NCBI RefSeq assembly: GCF_010365305.1 | Contig: NZ_CP048279.1 | Span: forward strand, 2,294,001 to 2,358,000 | Reading direction: 5' to 3' | Length of the DNA stretch: 64,000 nt | From: Staphylococcus sp. MI 10-1553 | GTDB lineage: Bacteria > Bacillota > Bacilli > Staphylococcales > Staphylococcaceae | Shown here: in pieces, positions 10,092-20,413 of the stretch | How the letters are laid out: the number at the start of each line of letters is the position of its first letter | How positions within the stretch are numbered: the first letter of the stretch is position 1 | The notes under the pieces: model-generated | What the model was told of the DNA's origin: nothing | The model's input: the letters and a program-made list of their open reading frames with translations, nothing else | Databases searched by the model: none | Position numbers and translations under genes: made by a program

Positions 10092-11609
10092 TTAATGTTG
10101 AATTAATGATTCACCCGTCATATCTTCAGGTTGTTTGATGTTTAATAAATCAAGTAATGTTGGTGCTAAATCACCGAGACGACCCGTTTCACGTAATGTG
10201 ATGCCTTCTTTTGTTATAATGACAGGCACTGGGTTTGTTGTATGTGTTGTCATCGGTTGATCGTCATCTGTTAATACTTCATCTGAGTTACCATGGTCCG
10301 CTGTAATAATGGCTTGACCGTCCATGTCTAAGATTTTATCAACGACGTCACCTAAACATTCATCTACCGCCTCAATCGCTTTGATCGTTGGCTCTAACAT
10401 CCCACTGTGACCTACCATGTCAGGGTTCGCAAAGTTAAGGATAATCAAGTCTAACTCGCCTTTATCCAACTCTTGAAGTAATGCATCACGCACTTCGTAA
10501 GCACTCATTTCAGGTTTTAAGTCATACGTTGCGACTTTAGGTGAATTAATCAAAATACGACGTTCACCTTCGAACTCTTCATTTTGTCCACCATTCATAA
10601 AGTAAGTCACGTGTGGATATTTTTCAGTTTCAGCAATACGTAATTGGACTAAACCATTGTCTTGTGCCACTTCACCAATTGTATTTTTCAAGTCTACTTT
10701 TTCAAATACAACTGCTGAATCTACTTGATCATTGTATTTTGTAAATGTCGCATAGAATAAATCATTTACGCGCTCAACTTCAAAACCGTCGAATGCTTTG
10801 CTTGTGAAGATTTCAGACATTTGGCCTGCGCGGTCTGGTCTGAAGTTGTAGAAAATCACTGCATCGCCATCGTTCACACCATTGTTTTGGTTTTCAACTA
10901 TAAACGGTTCAACAAATTCGTCAGTCAAATTGTTGTCATAGTTTGTTTGAACACCTTCACGCGCTGATGCGTATGTCACATCACTGAATCCGCGAATCGC
11001 ATCGTAGGCTTTTTGTTCACGATCCCAACGTTTATCACGGTCCATCGCGTAGTAACGTCCTGATACAGACGCAAATTGGCCCACACCTAATGCTTTAAAT
11101 TTCTCTTCTGTTTCGTCGATATATTTTAAAGCAGATTTTTGATCAACGTCACGACCATCTAGAAATGCGTGTACATAAACTTTTGTTAAGTTTTTACGTT
11201 TCGCTAATTCTAACAACGCGAATAAATGTTTGTAATGACTGTGTACACCACCATCAGAAAGTAAACCAAAGATGTGTAATGCACTATTATTGTTTAATGC
11301 ATGATCCATTGCTTTGTTTAAGACGTCATTATCGAAAAAGTCGCCATCTTCAATAGACTTATTGATACGTGTTAAGCTTTGGTACACAATACGTCCAGCA
11401 CCAATGTTCATATGGCCCACTTCTGAATTCCCCATTTGTCCTTCAGGAAGTCCCACATCTAAACCACTTGCTTCAATTTGAGTCGTAGGATACTTCTCAT
11501 AGTAGCGATCAAAGTTTGGTTTATGCGCTTGTTTTACAGCATTGCCGTGTACTTCTTCTCGATTTGCAAACCCATCAAGAATAATAAGCGCTGTAGGTTT
11601 TTTTGCCAT
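10092..11609 (-). CDS. gpmI: 2,3-bisphosphoglycerate-independent phosphoglycerate mutase
   Basis: Interconverts 3- and 2-phosphoglycerate through a phosphoserine, using two Mn ions. 505 residues; LIILDGF starts the metal-binding phosphatase domain, Ser62 ([11 protein letters not shown]) is the phosphorylated residue, [10 protein letters not shown] and ADHGNSDEV are further metal ligands. It lies two bases after tpiA, so translation is probably coupled. The length is standard for the Gram-positive enzyme. Confidence 0.98.
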   Translation of the reverse strand: MAKKPTALIILDGFANREEVHGNAVKQAHKPNFDRYYEKYPTTQIEASGLDVGLPEGQMGNSEVGHMNIGAGRIVYQSLTRINKSIEDGDFFDNDVLNKAMDHALNNNSALHIFGLLSDGGVHSHYKHLFALLELAKRKNLTKVYVHAFLDGRDVDQKSALKYIDETEEKFKALGVGQFASVSGRYYAMDRDKRWDREQKAYDAIRGFSDVTYASAREGVQTNYDNNLTDEFVEPFIVENQNNGVNDGDAVIFYNFRPDRAGQMSEIFTSKAFDGFEVERVNDLFYATFTKYNDQVDSAVVFEKVDLKNTIGEVAQDNGLVQLRIAETEKYPHVTYFMNGGQNEEFEGERRILINSPKVATYDLKPEMSAYEVRDALLQELDKGELDLIILNFANPDMVGHSGMLEPTIKAIEAVDECLGDVVDKILDMDGQAIITADHGNSDEVLTDDDQPMTTHTTNPVPVIITKEGITLRETGRLGDLAPTLLDLLNIKQPEDMTGESLIQH

Positions 11610-11611
11610 AA

Positions 11612-12394
<783 letters not shown>

Positions 12395-12417
12395 TCAATC
12401 AAATCTCATATCTAGAC

Positions 12418-13608
12418 TTATAGATTTGCAATTGCTTTAATGCCTGGTAATTCTTTACCTTCTAAGTATTCTAATGACGCACCGCCACCTGTAGAAATGT
12501 GCGTGAAGTCATCTTCAAAGCCAAGTTGCATTGCCGCTGCTGCAGAATCGCCACCACCGATAATTGTTGTCGCATCTTGCAGTTCAGCAATCGCCTCACA
12601 AACACCAATCGTTCCTTGTGCAAAATTACTAAATTCGAACACACCCATTGGTCCATTCCATACCACTGTATGTGCACCTTTTAATTGTTCTCTAAAAAGT
12701 GCGACTGTCTCAAGGCCGATATCCATTGCTTCTTGGTCTTCAGGAATGTCGTCAATAGAAACTGTTGTAATTTGTGCATCGTTTGAGAATTCTTTCGCAA
12801 CTTTCGCATCAACTGGTAATACGATTTGATCACTTGCACGTTCTAATAAATCTTTCGCGAAGTCAATTTTATCCGCTTCAAGTAATGAAAGCCCAATTTC
12901 TTTGCCTTGTGCTTTTAAGAATGTGTACGCCATACCGCCACCGATAAGCACTTTGTCAGCGATATTTAATAGGTTTTCGATGACACCGATTTTATCAGAA
13001 ACTTTCGCACCACCAAGGATGGCAACAACAGGTTTGTTTGGATTTTCAACAACGCCGCCGATAAATTTAATTTCTTTTTCCATTAAAAATCCAGCAACTG
13101 TTTCTAAATGTGTTGAAATACCAACGTTTGACGCGTGTTCACGGTGTGCTGTACCGAATGCATCATTAACGAAAATATCGCCAAGTGACGCCCAATAGCG
13201 ACCTAATTCACTGTCATTTTTAGACTCTTTCTTACCATCAACATCTTCAAAACGTGTGTTTTCAAACATCAACACATCGCCTGCATTTAATGATTGGATA
13301 GCAGATTCTAATTTTTCGCCACGTGTTTCAGGAATAAATTGGACATCTTGACCTAATTTCTCTGATAAACGTTTTGCAACAGGTGCCAATGAAAGTTTCT
13401 CTTTGTCACTTTCTTCTTTCACTTTACCTAAGTGTGAGAATACTACCACTTTCCCACCTTGCTCAATGATGTACTTTAAAGTTGGCAATGCTTGAACGAT
13501 ACGGTTGTCGTTCGTGATTTCGCCGTCTTTCATAGGAACATTGAAATCCGCACGTACAAGAACAACCTTATCCTTTAATTCAACATTTGTGACATCCTTT
13601 TTTGCCAT
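12418..13608 (-). CDS. pgk: Phosphoglycerate kinase
   Basis: Transfers phosphate from 1,3-bisphosphoglycerate to ADP, the first ATP-yielding step of glycolysis. 396 residues in two Rossmann-like lobes: VRADFNVPM and FSHLGK in the N-terminal substrate lobe; [19 protein letters not shown] and IGGGDSAAA in the nucleotide lobe. Second gene of the gapA operon, 131 bp after gapA. Confidence 0.99.
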   Translation of the reverse strand: MAKKDVTNVELKDKVVLVRADFNVPMKDGEITNDNRIVQALPTLKYIIEQGGKVVVFSHLGKVKEESDKEKLSLAPVAKRLSEKLGQDVQFIPETRGEKLESAIQSLNAGDVLMFENTRFEDVDGKKESKNDSELGRYWASLGDIFVNDAFGTAHREHASNVGISTHLETVAGFLMEKEIKFIGGVVENPNKPVVAILGGAKVSDKIGVIENLLNIADKVLIGGGMAYTFLKAQGKEIGLSLLEADKIDFAKDLLERASDQIVLPVDAKVAKEFSNDAQITTVSIDDIPEDQEAMDIGLETVALFREQLKGAHTVVWNGPMGVFEFSNFAQGTIGVCEAIAELQDATTIIGGGDSAAAAMQLGFEDDFTHISTGGGASLEYLEGKELPGIKAIANL

Positions 13609-13739
13609 AAAGCATCCTCCTCGTTATCGCTCTCAATTTTAAAATAAGCGGAGAAGCGTTTGTGCTCCCCCGCCTACTATCAGCTACAAAATAGTTAGAA
13701 GCACATAATTAAGTACTTACAAACCTATTTTAATCTATA

Positions 13740-14747
13740 TTATTTAGATTGGCTTGCTAAATATTCTAAAGTACGAACTAATTGCGCAGTGTATGACATT
13801 TCATTGTCGTACCAAGATGCAACTTTAACTAATTGACGGTCGCCAACAGTCATAACACGTGTTTGAGTTGCGTCGAATAAAGCACCGAATGTCATACCGA
13901 TAACGTCAGAAGATACGATTTCGTCTTCAATGTAACCGAATGATTCGTTAGTTGCTTCTCTCATCACTTTGTTTACTTCTTCAACTGAAACTTCTTTTTC
14001 TAATACAACTGTTAATTCAGTTAATGAACCAGTTGCTACAGGAACACGTTGTGCACCACCGTCTAATTTACCATCGATTTCAGGAATAACTAAACCGATT
14101 GCTTTTGCAGCACCAGTTGAGTTAGGGATAATGTTTTCAGCAGCTGCACGCGCGCGTCGTTTGTCACCTTTTCTGTGAGGTGCGTCTAATGTGTTTTGGT
14201 CACCAGTGTAAGCGTGAATTGTTGTCATTAAACCTTCAACGATACCAAAGTTGTCTTGTAAAGTTTTTGCAACAGGTGCTAATGAGTTAGTTGTACATGA
14301 AGCACCAGAAACAACTGTTTCAGTACCATCTAAAATTTCGTGGTTAACGTTATATACAACTGTTTTAAGGTCACCTTTAGCTGGTGCAGAAATTAATACT
14401 TTTTTCGCACCTGCTTCGATGTGTGCTTCAGCTTTTTCTTTTTCAGTGAAGAAACCAGTACATTCTAATACGACGTCGATGTCTAACTCGCCCCATGGTA
14501 AGTTTTTAGGTTCTGGTTCAGAGAATGATTTCACTTCTTTACCATTTACACGGAAACCACCGTCAATTACTTCTACTTCTTCAGTAAAACGACCTTGAGT
14601 TGAGTCATATTTTAATAAGTGTGCAAGCATATCGTCGTCTGTTAAATCGTTTACTGCTACAACGTCGATATTTTCCACATCTTGAATTCTTCTAAATGCT
14701 AAACGACCAATTCTACCAAATCCGTTAATTGCTACTTTTACTGCCAT
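13740..14747 (-). CDS. gapA: Glyceraldehyde-3-phosphate dehydrogenase (glycolytic)
   Basis: Oxidises glyceraldehyde 3-phosphate with NAD. 335 residues; NAD-binding INGFGRIGR at 8-16, the catalytic Cys151 in [12 protein letters not shown] and His in TIHAYTGDQ. The position right after its repressor gapR and before pgk identifies it as the glycolytic GapA rather than the gluconeogenic GapB. Confidence 0.98.
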   Translation of the reverse strand: MAVKVAINGFGRIGRLAFRRIQDVENIDVVAVNDLTDDDMLAHLLKYDSTQGRFTEEVEVIDGGFRVNGKEVKSFSEPEPKNLPWGELDIDVVLECTGFFTEKEKAEAHIEAGAKKVLISAPAKGDLKTVVYNVNHEILDGTETVVSGASCTTNSLAPVAKTLQDNFGIVEGLMTTIHAYTGDQNTLDAPHRKGDKRRARAAAENIIPNSTGAAKAIGLVIPEIDGKLDGGAQRVPVATGSLTELTVVLEKEVSVEEVNKVMREATNESFGYIEDEIVSSDVIGMTFGALFDATQTRVMTVGDRQLVKVASWYDNEMSYTAQLVRTLEYLASQSK

Positions 14748-14809
14748 GTTAATGGCCTCCTTTAAATGATATTTAAAAAGTGAATCAATTCAATAATGAA
14801 ACAATTCAC

Positions 14810-15847
14810 TCACTTTTTATTTTCAACAAACTTTTCCCTTGTGATCACTTTCGCCGCAGCTTCATCTGTAATCAACACCGTATTAGGTGTCGCCATCTTA
14901 AGATAAGCTTTAATCGCAAGCCCTTTGGATTCTCCGCCAGCTACAGCAAAAATATGTGTTTTTGATTGCGCTTCTTCAAGTTGAATACCAATCGTTTTAA
15001 CTCTGTGAATAATTTGGCCTTGTTGATCAAAATAATAACCAAACGCTTCACCCACAGCAAAATGATGTTGAAGTTTTTCTATGACTTCTGGTGGCGATTG
15101 TCTTCTCTTCGCCATTTTCAGCGCATCACCAATGCCGTGTATTGTAAATTGTGATTCACGTATTTTATCCAGCGTTTGAATCACTGAAGGTTCTTTCATT
15201 AAATTTTGATAGGTCAATTCACTCACTTGTTCAGGCACATATAACGTTGTGTAACTACCACCTGTCCTTTGAGCCATACGAGAACAAATTGTGTTCGCTT
15301 GAAAGATGACATTTTGACCGAGACCGCCACGTGCTGGCACAAAGAGTACTTGGAAAGGCAAATGAGACATTGCGTCACTTACCGATGCCATAGTAGAGCC
15401 ACCTGTTACTGACACAATAGCATGGTCATACAGTTGCTTTTCAAGAAGCTGTCCAGCGATGCGACCTAATTCTACTTTAACGTTTGAATCTTTATCACTA
15501 TCACCAGGAATCACATGAACTTCATCGAGTTGATATGTCGATTTGATGGATTGTGCGAGGCGATGATAGTCTGTATACTGATCGAAATATTCATTCAGCT
15601 GCGAGACAACATCTAAACCTTGAGAAGTCAATGTCATACCTGTCGATTTTACAGATATCAATTCTTGCTGCTTCAATAAATCTGTTTCTGAACGTAATAC
15701 ACGCTCAGTTATGTTGAGCAACTCACTTAAAGTCCGCCGCCCAACCGGTTGATATTTTTGAATCGTTGTTAGAATAGAAAAACGTCGATGCATTTTGTCT
15801 ATCAAGTCAGGCACAATTTTTTGTTGAACATGAATCATACGTTCCAT
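14810..15847 (-). CDS. gapR: Central glycolytic genes regulator (CggR/GapR)
   Basis: DNA-binding repressor of the gapA operon, of the SorC/DeoR family; the Bacillus homologue responds to fructose 1,6-bisphosphate. 345 residues; helix-turn-helix about 35-65 (VGRRTLSELLNITERVLRSE) and a C-terminal sugar-phosphate-binding domain with VTGGSTMASVSDAM and FVPARGGLGQN. AAGGAGG lies nine bases before the ATG. First gene of gapR-gapA-pgk-tpiA-gpmI-eno, so it probably represses itself. Confidence 0.95.
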   Translation of the reverse strand: MERMIHVQQKIVPDLIDKMHRRFSILTTIQKYQPVGRRTLSELLNITERVLRSETDLLKQQELISVKSTGMTLTSQGLDVVSQLNEYFDQYTDYHRLAQSIKSTYQLDEVHVIPGDSDKDSNVKVELGRIAGQLLEKQLYDHAIVSVTGGSTMASVSDAMSHLPFQVLFVPARGGLGQNVIFQANTICSRMAQRTGGSYTTLYVPEQVSELTYQNLMKEPSVIQTLDKIRESQFTIHGIGDALKMAKRRQSPPEVIEKLQHHFAVGEAFGYYFDQQGQIIHRVKTIGIQLEEAQSKTHIFAVAGGESKGLAIKAYLKMATPNTVLITDEAAAKVITREKFVENKK

Positions 15848-15868
15848 GATAAAGGCCTCCTTAATAGT

Positions 15869-15912
15869 GACAAGATGGCCATATTCAAGCCATGCCGTGA
15901 CATTTTTAGTCC
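15869..15912 (-). promoter_or_regulatory. Candidate GapR/CggR operator
   Basis: On the minus strand GGACTAAAAATGTC (15912-15899) matches the half-site pattern GGAC-N6-TGTC of the Bacillus CggR operator. A second, poorer copy (GGCC then TGTC) lies at 15880-15869. The site is between a possible -35 (TTGACT, 15981-15976) and the gapR start, where an autorepressor would bind. The match is by inspection only. Confidence 0.4.
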
Positions 15913-16148
15913 AAAATACAATAAAAACTTATCATGTTTACAAGTTCATCATACTATTTGTGCACAACAAATGCAAGTCAAAAAGCATCCCGATTTTTAT
16001 AAATGTTGGACAAATAACGACCACCAATGCATAACTTAATGACTGTTGTCACATTATTATTCACATTTTTCACTAAAAATAAACATCGATACCCCATCCA
16101 TTGCAATCATTGACAAGATAATTTACATTGAAAGAAAGAGGTGAAACT

Positions 16149-16379
16149 ATGTCTAAACAATCTGACCAACCCGAAGTCATTGATCCATCCGACCCACGCT
16201 ATCGACATCCTGATGAGATTAACCGTCGCCAAGACGATACATTTCAAAACGATACAGGACCATTTCAGCGGACATATGTGCGCACAATAGGTTGTACCCC
16301 AGTGGGATGTTTTCCTGGCTGTCTTTTCTCTATTATTTTATCGATACTATTAACATTGCTCCTTAACCTCATTTTCTAA
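16149..16379 (+). CDS. Small Cys-containing membrane-anchored protein, function unknown
   Basis: 76 residues: a hydrophilic, proline- and aspartate-rich N-terminus (SDQPEVIDPSDPRYRHPDEI), then IGCTPVGCFPGCLF with three cysteines, and one C-terminal transmembrane helix (about 58-76). AGAGGTG precedes the ATG at 16149. It is divergent from gapR and ends before a bidirectional terminator. I recognise no family. Confidence 0.75.
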   Translation: MSKQSDQPEVIDPSDPRYRHPDEINRRQDDTFQNDTGPFQRTYVRTIGCTPVGCFPGCLFSIILSILLTLLLNLIF

Positions 16380-16400
16380 AACTATACGCATCGTTATTAA

Positions 16401-16446
16401 AAAAGGGCTGCAGAGATTTTCTACATATCTCAACAGCCCTATTTTT
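16401..16446. terminator. Bidirectional terminator between convergent genes
   Basis: AGGGCTG (16404-16410) pairs with CAGCCCT (16434-16440), with an inner GAGAT/ATCTC stem. An A run stands left and a T run right, so it serves both converging genes. Confidence 0.85.
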
Positions 16447-16478
16447 GCCCTATTCATTTTGCTTATTAATACTGTATT

Positions 16479-17159
16479 TTATGACTCGTCACCATTGCGC
16501 GCTTTTGAAGGTGATTCTGAACTCTGTTGTGGTGCAGTACTTCTTTCAGTTGTTGAGCGCTCGCTAGACTGTGATTGACCTGTTTGTCCTTCTTGAGATG
16601 AACGTTGCTCAGTTGAAGGTTTGGGTTGTGTCGTTTTCGGTTCTTCTGTCGTTGCCTCTTCCGTTGTACGTTCCTCTTTTGTTTCAGGTTCCTCTTCCGT
16701 TGCTTCACTATCGCTGTCGTCTTTCTCTTCTTCCGTTGTTGACTTCGATTTTCGAGCTTCTGCGGCTTTTTCTCTTTGTTGCTGCTGTTGTTGACGTTGC
16801 CATTCGAGTCGCGCTTGACGTGCGGCTTCTATTTCTGCTTGACGTGCGGCTTCAATGGACCGCTCTTGTTCAGCTTGAGCCGCTTCAATGCTTCGTTCTT
16901 TTTCTCGTTCTTCACGTTCTTTTCGTTCTTTTTCTTTTTTGATTTCTGCTTCACGTTTTTCCTTTTGTTCTTCAATGGACTTCTCTTTTAAACGTTCATT
17001 CCCTCTGTGCGATTGATCGACAAATGAAAAAATGGCAAAGACTAATCCCCCGAGCAATAATAGAATAACGATGACACTTAAAAAGCCTAGTAAACGTCTC
17101 TTTTTCTTATTAGGTTTCACATTGCGGGTATCATGCTCATTTGGTTTTGGTGCTGACAT
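16479..17159 (-). CDS. Single-pass membrane protein with charged coiled coil and low-complexity acidic tail
   Basis: 226 residues. A basic cytoplasmic N-terminus (NKKKRR), one transmembrane helix (about 22-47), a highly charged Glu/Lys/Arg segment (about 50-135) likely to form a long helix, with near-repeats ERSIEAAQAEQ and ERSIEAARQAEIEAARQAR, a Q-run, and a tail rich in Ser, Thr, Glu and Gln (about 145-226). Topology suggests the long part is outside the membrane. GAGGGA lies six bases before the ATG at 17159. I recognise no catalytic or binding domain and make no functional claim. Confidence 0.75.
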   Translation of the reverse strand: MSAPKPNEHDTRNVKPNKKKRRLLGFLSVIVILLLLGGLVFAIFSFVDQSHRGNERLKEKSIEEQKEKREAEIKKEKERKEREEREKERSIEAAQAEQERSIEAARQAEIEAARQARLEWQRQQQQQQREKAAEARKSKSTTEEEKDDSDSEATEEEPETKEERTTEEATTEEPKTTQPKPSTEQRSSQEGQTGQSQSSERSTTERSTAPQQSSESPSKARNGDES

Positions 17160-17204
17160 TGCATTCCCTCTCTTTATAAATTGATAACAATATATTTTAT
17201 TCAA

Positions 17205-17578
17205 TCATATTTCATTGTGAATTCAAAACTTAACACATGCATTTTATTCCAATTAATAAAATGAGTTAGCTTTTAGTATACTGTAATTACAGTTAAAGTA
17301 AATGACACGATCATCTCATCGTAACATGGATACCTCTCTCTTTCTGTAAAGTAGCTTGGACATAGCCATGTCGTAAATAATAAAATACCTTTTAATTTCT
17401 CGCTATCCATCTTATTATTTACCCGTTTATATCTCTTAAAATCATTCATACAGAAAGCATTTTTAAATACGTGTTTCTTGTCAATTTTGAAGTTCAAGAT
17501 AAGGCCTACACGGTATTAAGTTTAATTTGTAAAAATAAAGGAATGTATGTACTACGACAAATATAAAGGAGCGTTCAG
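17205..17578. other. Intergenic region, AT-rich, no supported gene
   Basis: About 370 bp between the coiled-coil membrane protein and a small ORF. An open frame on the minus strand (17273-17497) has no plausible ribosome binding site and no protein-like pattern. It probably holds promoters for the genes on both sides; I could not place them with confidence. Confidence 0.4.
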
Positions 17579-17680
17579 ATGAAAAGAATTGTAAATATGC
17601 TGATTCGTTTTATTGTTTATCGTGTGATTGGTAAATTGATTAATCAAAAAATGAATGACCGTCAGCGTAAAAATAAATAA
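17579..17680 (+). CDS. 33-residue cationic hydrophobic peptide
   Basis: ATG at 17579 is preceded by AAAGGAG at a good distance. The peptide starts MKRIVNMLIRFIVYRVIGK and ends in NDRQRKNK. It has one short hydrophobic segment flanked by basic residues, so it may be membrane-associated. Small proteins of this type are often missed in annotation. No known function. Confidence 0.6.
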   Translation: MKRIVNMLIRFIVYRVIGKLINQKMNDRQRKNK

Positions 17681-17733
17681 CATCATGCACACGGGTCATT
17701 TTTAATAGGTAAAATTGAGGATAATGTCTGAAG

Positions 17734-17879
17734 ACCTTCGTGACTCCCGAAAACAAATAAAGAGATCTGAATGCTGCATCATCCAGATCTCTACTAAAGG
17801 GAGTCAAAAATACCTTCGTCGTATATATTTAAGGGGTATACTGAATTTAATTAAGAGATGTATTAATTATCGAAGGTAT
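17734..17879. repeat. Nested palindromic element
   Basis: Stem A: GACTCCC (17742-17748) with GGGAGTC (17799-17805), enclosing stem B AGAGATCTG (17761-17769) with CAGATCTCT (17784-17792). Stem C: ATACCTTCG (17810-17818) with CGAAGGTAT (17871-17879), enclosing a TAATTAA hairpin. ACCTTCG also occurs at 17734-17740, so two copies could compete for CGAAGGT at 17871-17877. No stem is followed by a T run of terminator type. Confidence 0.6.
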
Positions 17880-17995
17880 CTCTATTATAACGTACTTTGT
17901 GAAAAAATAAACAGATTCAAGCCGTCGTTAGTGAAGAATTGATGACCATTTATTGACAATACTATGAACTCACAGAAGGTAAAGGAGTGAAGCCT

Positions 17996-18898
17996 ATGAA
18001 ACGTTATTTAATTACAGGTGGCACCGGTATGGTTGGACGTGCTTTAGTTGAACAACTTACGCGCTCTAATGAAACGATGATCTATATCCTAACAAGAAGT
18101 GATAGAACTTCACAACAACACAATGTACATTATATTAATTGGAACAAGGACGGTTGGGAGGAAGAAGTCCCACACATTGACATTGTCATTAATTTGGCAG
18201 GCGCAACATTAAATCAACGTTGGACAACTAAGCATCAGCAGCTTATGATGACAAGTCGTATTCAAGCAACACGCGCGCTGTTTGACTTATTTAAACAACG
18301 AGACCAAACACCGGATGTCCTATTTAATGCAAGTGCTATGGGGTATTACCCGCCATCAGAAACAGCTGTTTATACTGAAACGTATCAGACGACACCCCAT
18401 GATTTATTGTCAGAAATCGTGTATCAATGGGAAAGACAAGCGACACTGTTTGGACAGCTTGGCACACGGGTCATCTGTGGGCGCTTTGGACTTATTCTAT
18501 CTCGTAACGGCGGCGCACTTCCAATGATGGCACTGCCTTATCGTTTCTTTGTAGGTGGACGCGTTGGTAATGGACGTCAATGGTATTCATGGATTCATTT
18601 GTCAGATTTAGTGCGTGCCATTCAATTTCTCATTCAGGCTCCCGAAGCATCAGGACCATATAATTTATCAGCACCGGCACCTGAAACACAACATCAATTC
18701 GGCAAAGCTTTAGGAAGCACCATGCATCGACCACATTACACTTGGGTACCTGCATTGATGCTACGTCTTGTGCTTGGTAAAATGTCGACGCTCATACTCG
18801 ATACACAATATATGGTGCCACAAAGAATATCAGACTTAGGATTTCAATTTGACTATCCGACCTTGCCGTCAGCCTTAAAAGATTTATATTCAAAGTAA
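17996..18898 (+). CDS. TIGR01777-type NAD(P)-binding epimerase-like protein (YfcH/SDR39U1)
   Basis: 300 residues of the atypical short-chain dehydrogenase group SDR39U1. Nucleotide-binding ITGGTGMVGRALVEQL at 5-20, INLAGATLNQRWT, FNASAMGYYP with the Tyr of the active-site region, and the C-terminal DUF1731 part ending LPSALKDLYSK. Substrate unknown. ATG at 17996 lies eight bases after AAAGGAG; an upstream in-frame GTG (17987) overlaps that site. Confidence 0.9.
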   Translation: MKRYLITGGTGMVGRALVEQLTRSNETMIYILTRSDRTSQQHNVHYINWNKDGWEEEVPHIDIVINLAGATLNQRWTTKHQQLMMTSRIQATRALFDLFKQRDQTPDVLFNASAMGYYPPSETAVYTETYQTTPHDLLSEIVYQWERQATLFGQLGTRVICGRFGLILSRNGGALPMMALPYRFFVGGRVGNGRQWYSWIHLSDLVRAIQFLIQAPEASGPYNLSAPAPETQHQFGKALGSTMHRPHYTWVPALMLRLVLGKMSTLILDTQYMVPQRISDLGFQFDYPTLPSALKDLYSK

Positions 18899-18900
18899 AA

Positions 18901-18969
18901 ACCACTATGGATGACTCGAGTTGTTGTTGATTTTACAACTTTTATACTCAGAGTCATCTTTTTAGTGGT
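18901..18969. terminator. Terminator after the SDR protein
   Basis: GATGACTC pairs with GAGTCATC, followed on the plus strand by TTTTT; an outer ACCACTA/TAGTGGT pair brackets it. It lies just after the stop codon and can also face the converging acetyltransferase remnant. Confidence 0.75.
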
Positions 18970-19009
18970 CTACAATCACTTTTAAAAAGCGTGATGCTCA
19001 ATGCTCATA

Positions 19010-19507
19010 TTACTTTAACTGCTTTTGATAGAATGCGAGATTGAGCCAGCTTTCAAATTTGTAGCCGACTTTTTCTAACGTTCCCATATTGTTAATAGGT
19101 ATTTTTTCATGCAATTTCAAACTTCTCTCATTGCTATCATCAATACCAGTCACAATCGTTTGATAACCATTCGCCGCTGCATCTTCAATCACTACTTTTA
19201 ATAACTGAGAAGCAACCCCTTGTCTCTTTGCATCAGGACTGACATAGATGGAATGTTCAATTGTATATTGATAAGCGGGCTAATTTTTAAATGGACCATT
19301 AGTCGCAAAACCTAACACCGTTCCGTCTCCTTCATATGCAAATACCGGATAGTTTTCACGTTGCTTTTGTGCCAACCATTGACGTCCTTCTTCAATTTGG
19401 GTCGGTTCGTATGTATAAACTACTATGGTATGTAATATGGCGTGATGATATAATTCCATAATTGCTTCTAAATCATTAGGTGTCGCTTGTCTAACATGTT
19501 GATTCAT
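19010..19507 (-). pseudogene. GNAT acetyltransferase (phosphinothricin-acetyltransferase-like), broken by a stop codon
   Basis: The frame starts at 19507 after AGGGAGG (MNQHVRQATPNDLEAIMELYHHAI) and shows VYTYEPTQIEEGRQWLAQKQ, FAYEGDGTVLGFATNGPFKN, then TAG at 19282-19280. The same frame continues PAYQYTIEHSIYVSPDAKRQGVASQLL, VTGIDDSNERSLKLHEK and VGYKFESWLNLAFYQKQL to TAA. In homologues the position of the TAG is Trp (FxNWPAY), so TGG appears mutated to TAG. The usual KLGF motif after LHE is also lost (KIPINN), which suggests relaxed selection. Acetyl-CoA-binding region is present but downstream of the stop. Confidence 0.85.
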
Positions 19508-19553
19508 CGTCATTCCTCCCTTAATACACGTTTTCAATCCCTCCCAATGTAAC

Positions 19554-19584
19554 AAAAAAGGGATGAAACTGTTGTCTCACCCCT
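19554..19584 (-). terminator. Terminator of clpP
   Basis: On the minus strand AGGG..TGA pairs with TCA..CCCT and is followed by TTTTTT. It lies about 20 bases past the clpP stop. Confidence 0.7.
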
Positions 19585-19602
19585 CACTATCATATCACTT
19601 TA

Positions 19603-20190
19603 TTAAGCTTTTTCAGGCTCCATCACTTCATCGATTAAACCGTATTCTTTCGCTTCTTGAGCAGTTAAGAAGTTATCACGATCTGTATCTTTTTCGATTT
19701 TTTCAATCGGTTGACCAGTACGTTCTGATAAGATTTTGTTTAATCTTTCTCGTGTTCTTAAAATGTGTTTCGCTGCGATTTCGATTTCAGTCGCTTGACC
19801 TTGTGCACCGCCAAGTGGTTGGTGAATCATCACTTCTGCGTTTGGTAATGCGAAACGTTTACCTTTTGCACCTGCAGCTAATAAAAATGATCCCATTGAT
19901 GCTGCCATACCGATACAGATTGTTTGTACATCTGGTTTAATGTGTTGAATCGTATCGTAAATCGCAAAACCAGCTGTCACACTACCACCAGGTGAATTAA
20001 TATATAAATAAATATCTTTCTCCGCGTCTTGTGCTTGTAAGAATAATAATTGTGATACGATTGAGTTTGCCACGTTATCATCAATCGCTGAACCTAACAT
20101 GATGATACGGTCTTTCAATAAACGTGAATAAATATCGTATGCACGTTCACCGCGGTTTGTCGTTTCAATAACTGTAGGAATTAAATTCAT
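19603..20190 (-). CDS. clpP: ATP-dependent Clp protease proteolytic subunit ClpP
   Basis: Serine protease that forms a double heptamer and degrades substrates fed by ClpX and ClpC. 195 residues; catalytic Ser98 (GMAASMGS), His123 ([14 protein letters not shown]) and Asp172 in the C-terminal handle. AGGAGGAATC precedes the ATG. A CtsR operator covers the promoter, as in other Firmicutes. Confidence 0.98.
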   Translation of the reverse strand: MNLIPTVIETTNRGERAYDIYSRLLKDRIIMLGSAIDDNVANSIVSQLLFLQAQDAEKDIYLYINSPGGSVTAGFAIYDTIQHIKPDVQTICIGMAASMGSFLLAAGAKGKRFALPNAEVMIHQPLGGAQGQATEIEIAAKHILRTRERLNKILSERTGQPIEKIEKDTDRDNFLTAQEAKEYGLIDEVMEPEKA

Positions 20191-20232
20191 TTGGTGATTC
20201 CTCCTAAATTTGTTAATTTATATTTATTCTAA

Positions 20233-20261
20233 CGCAAAAGTCAAAAATGGTCAAAAACAAC
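20233..20261 (-). promoter_or_regulatory. clpP promoter with CtsR operator
   Basis: Plus-strand AGTCAAAAATGGTCAAA (20239-20255) fits the CtsR heptad repeat RGTCAAANANRGTCAAA exactly. It overlaps a minus-strand promoter: TTGACC, 17-bp spacer, TAGAAT. CtsR should repress clpP until heat or protein stress. Confidence 0.9.
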
Positions 20262-20341
20262 GCACTTATAGACAGATTTGTGTTAGGAGTTGACCCTTGC
20301 ATGCCCGAAAGGTACAATGGTGAATAGACTTACGCAATTAA

Positions 20342-20413
20342 CCCCTCGTAGTGTAATGGATAACACATAAGATTCCGGTTCTTACGATAGAGGTTCGATT
20401 CCTCTCGAGGGGG
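20342..20413 (+). tRNA. tRNA-Arg (anticodon CCG)
   Basis: 72-nt cloverleaf: acceptor CCCCTCG/CGAGGGG, D stem GTGT/ACAC, anticodon stem TAAGA/TCTTA with loop TTCCGGT (anticodon CCG, codon CGG), T arm AGAGG-TTCGATT-CCTCT, discriminator G. CCA is not encoded. Decayed ORFs follow it. Confidence 0.95.

Noticed and set aside
17273..17497. 74-codon ORF on the minus strand
   Set aside because: No Shine-Dalgarno site and a composition typical of AT-rich noncoding DNA.
17715..17942. 75-codon ORF on the plus strand
   Set aside because: It runs across the nested palindromes and has no ribosome binding site; the open frame is a by-product of the inverted repeats.
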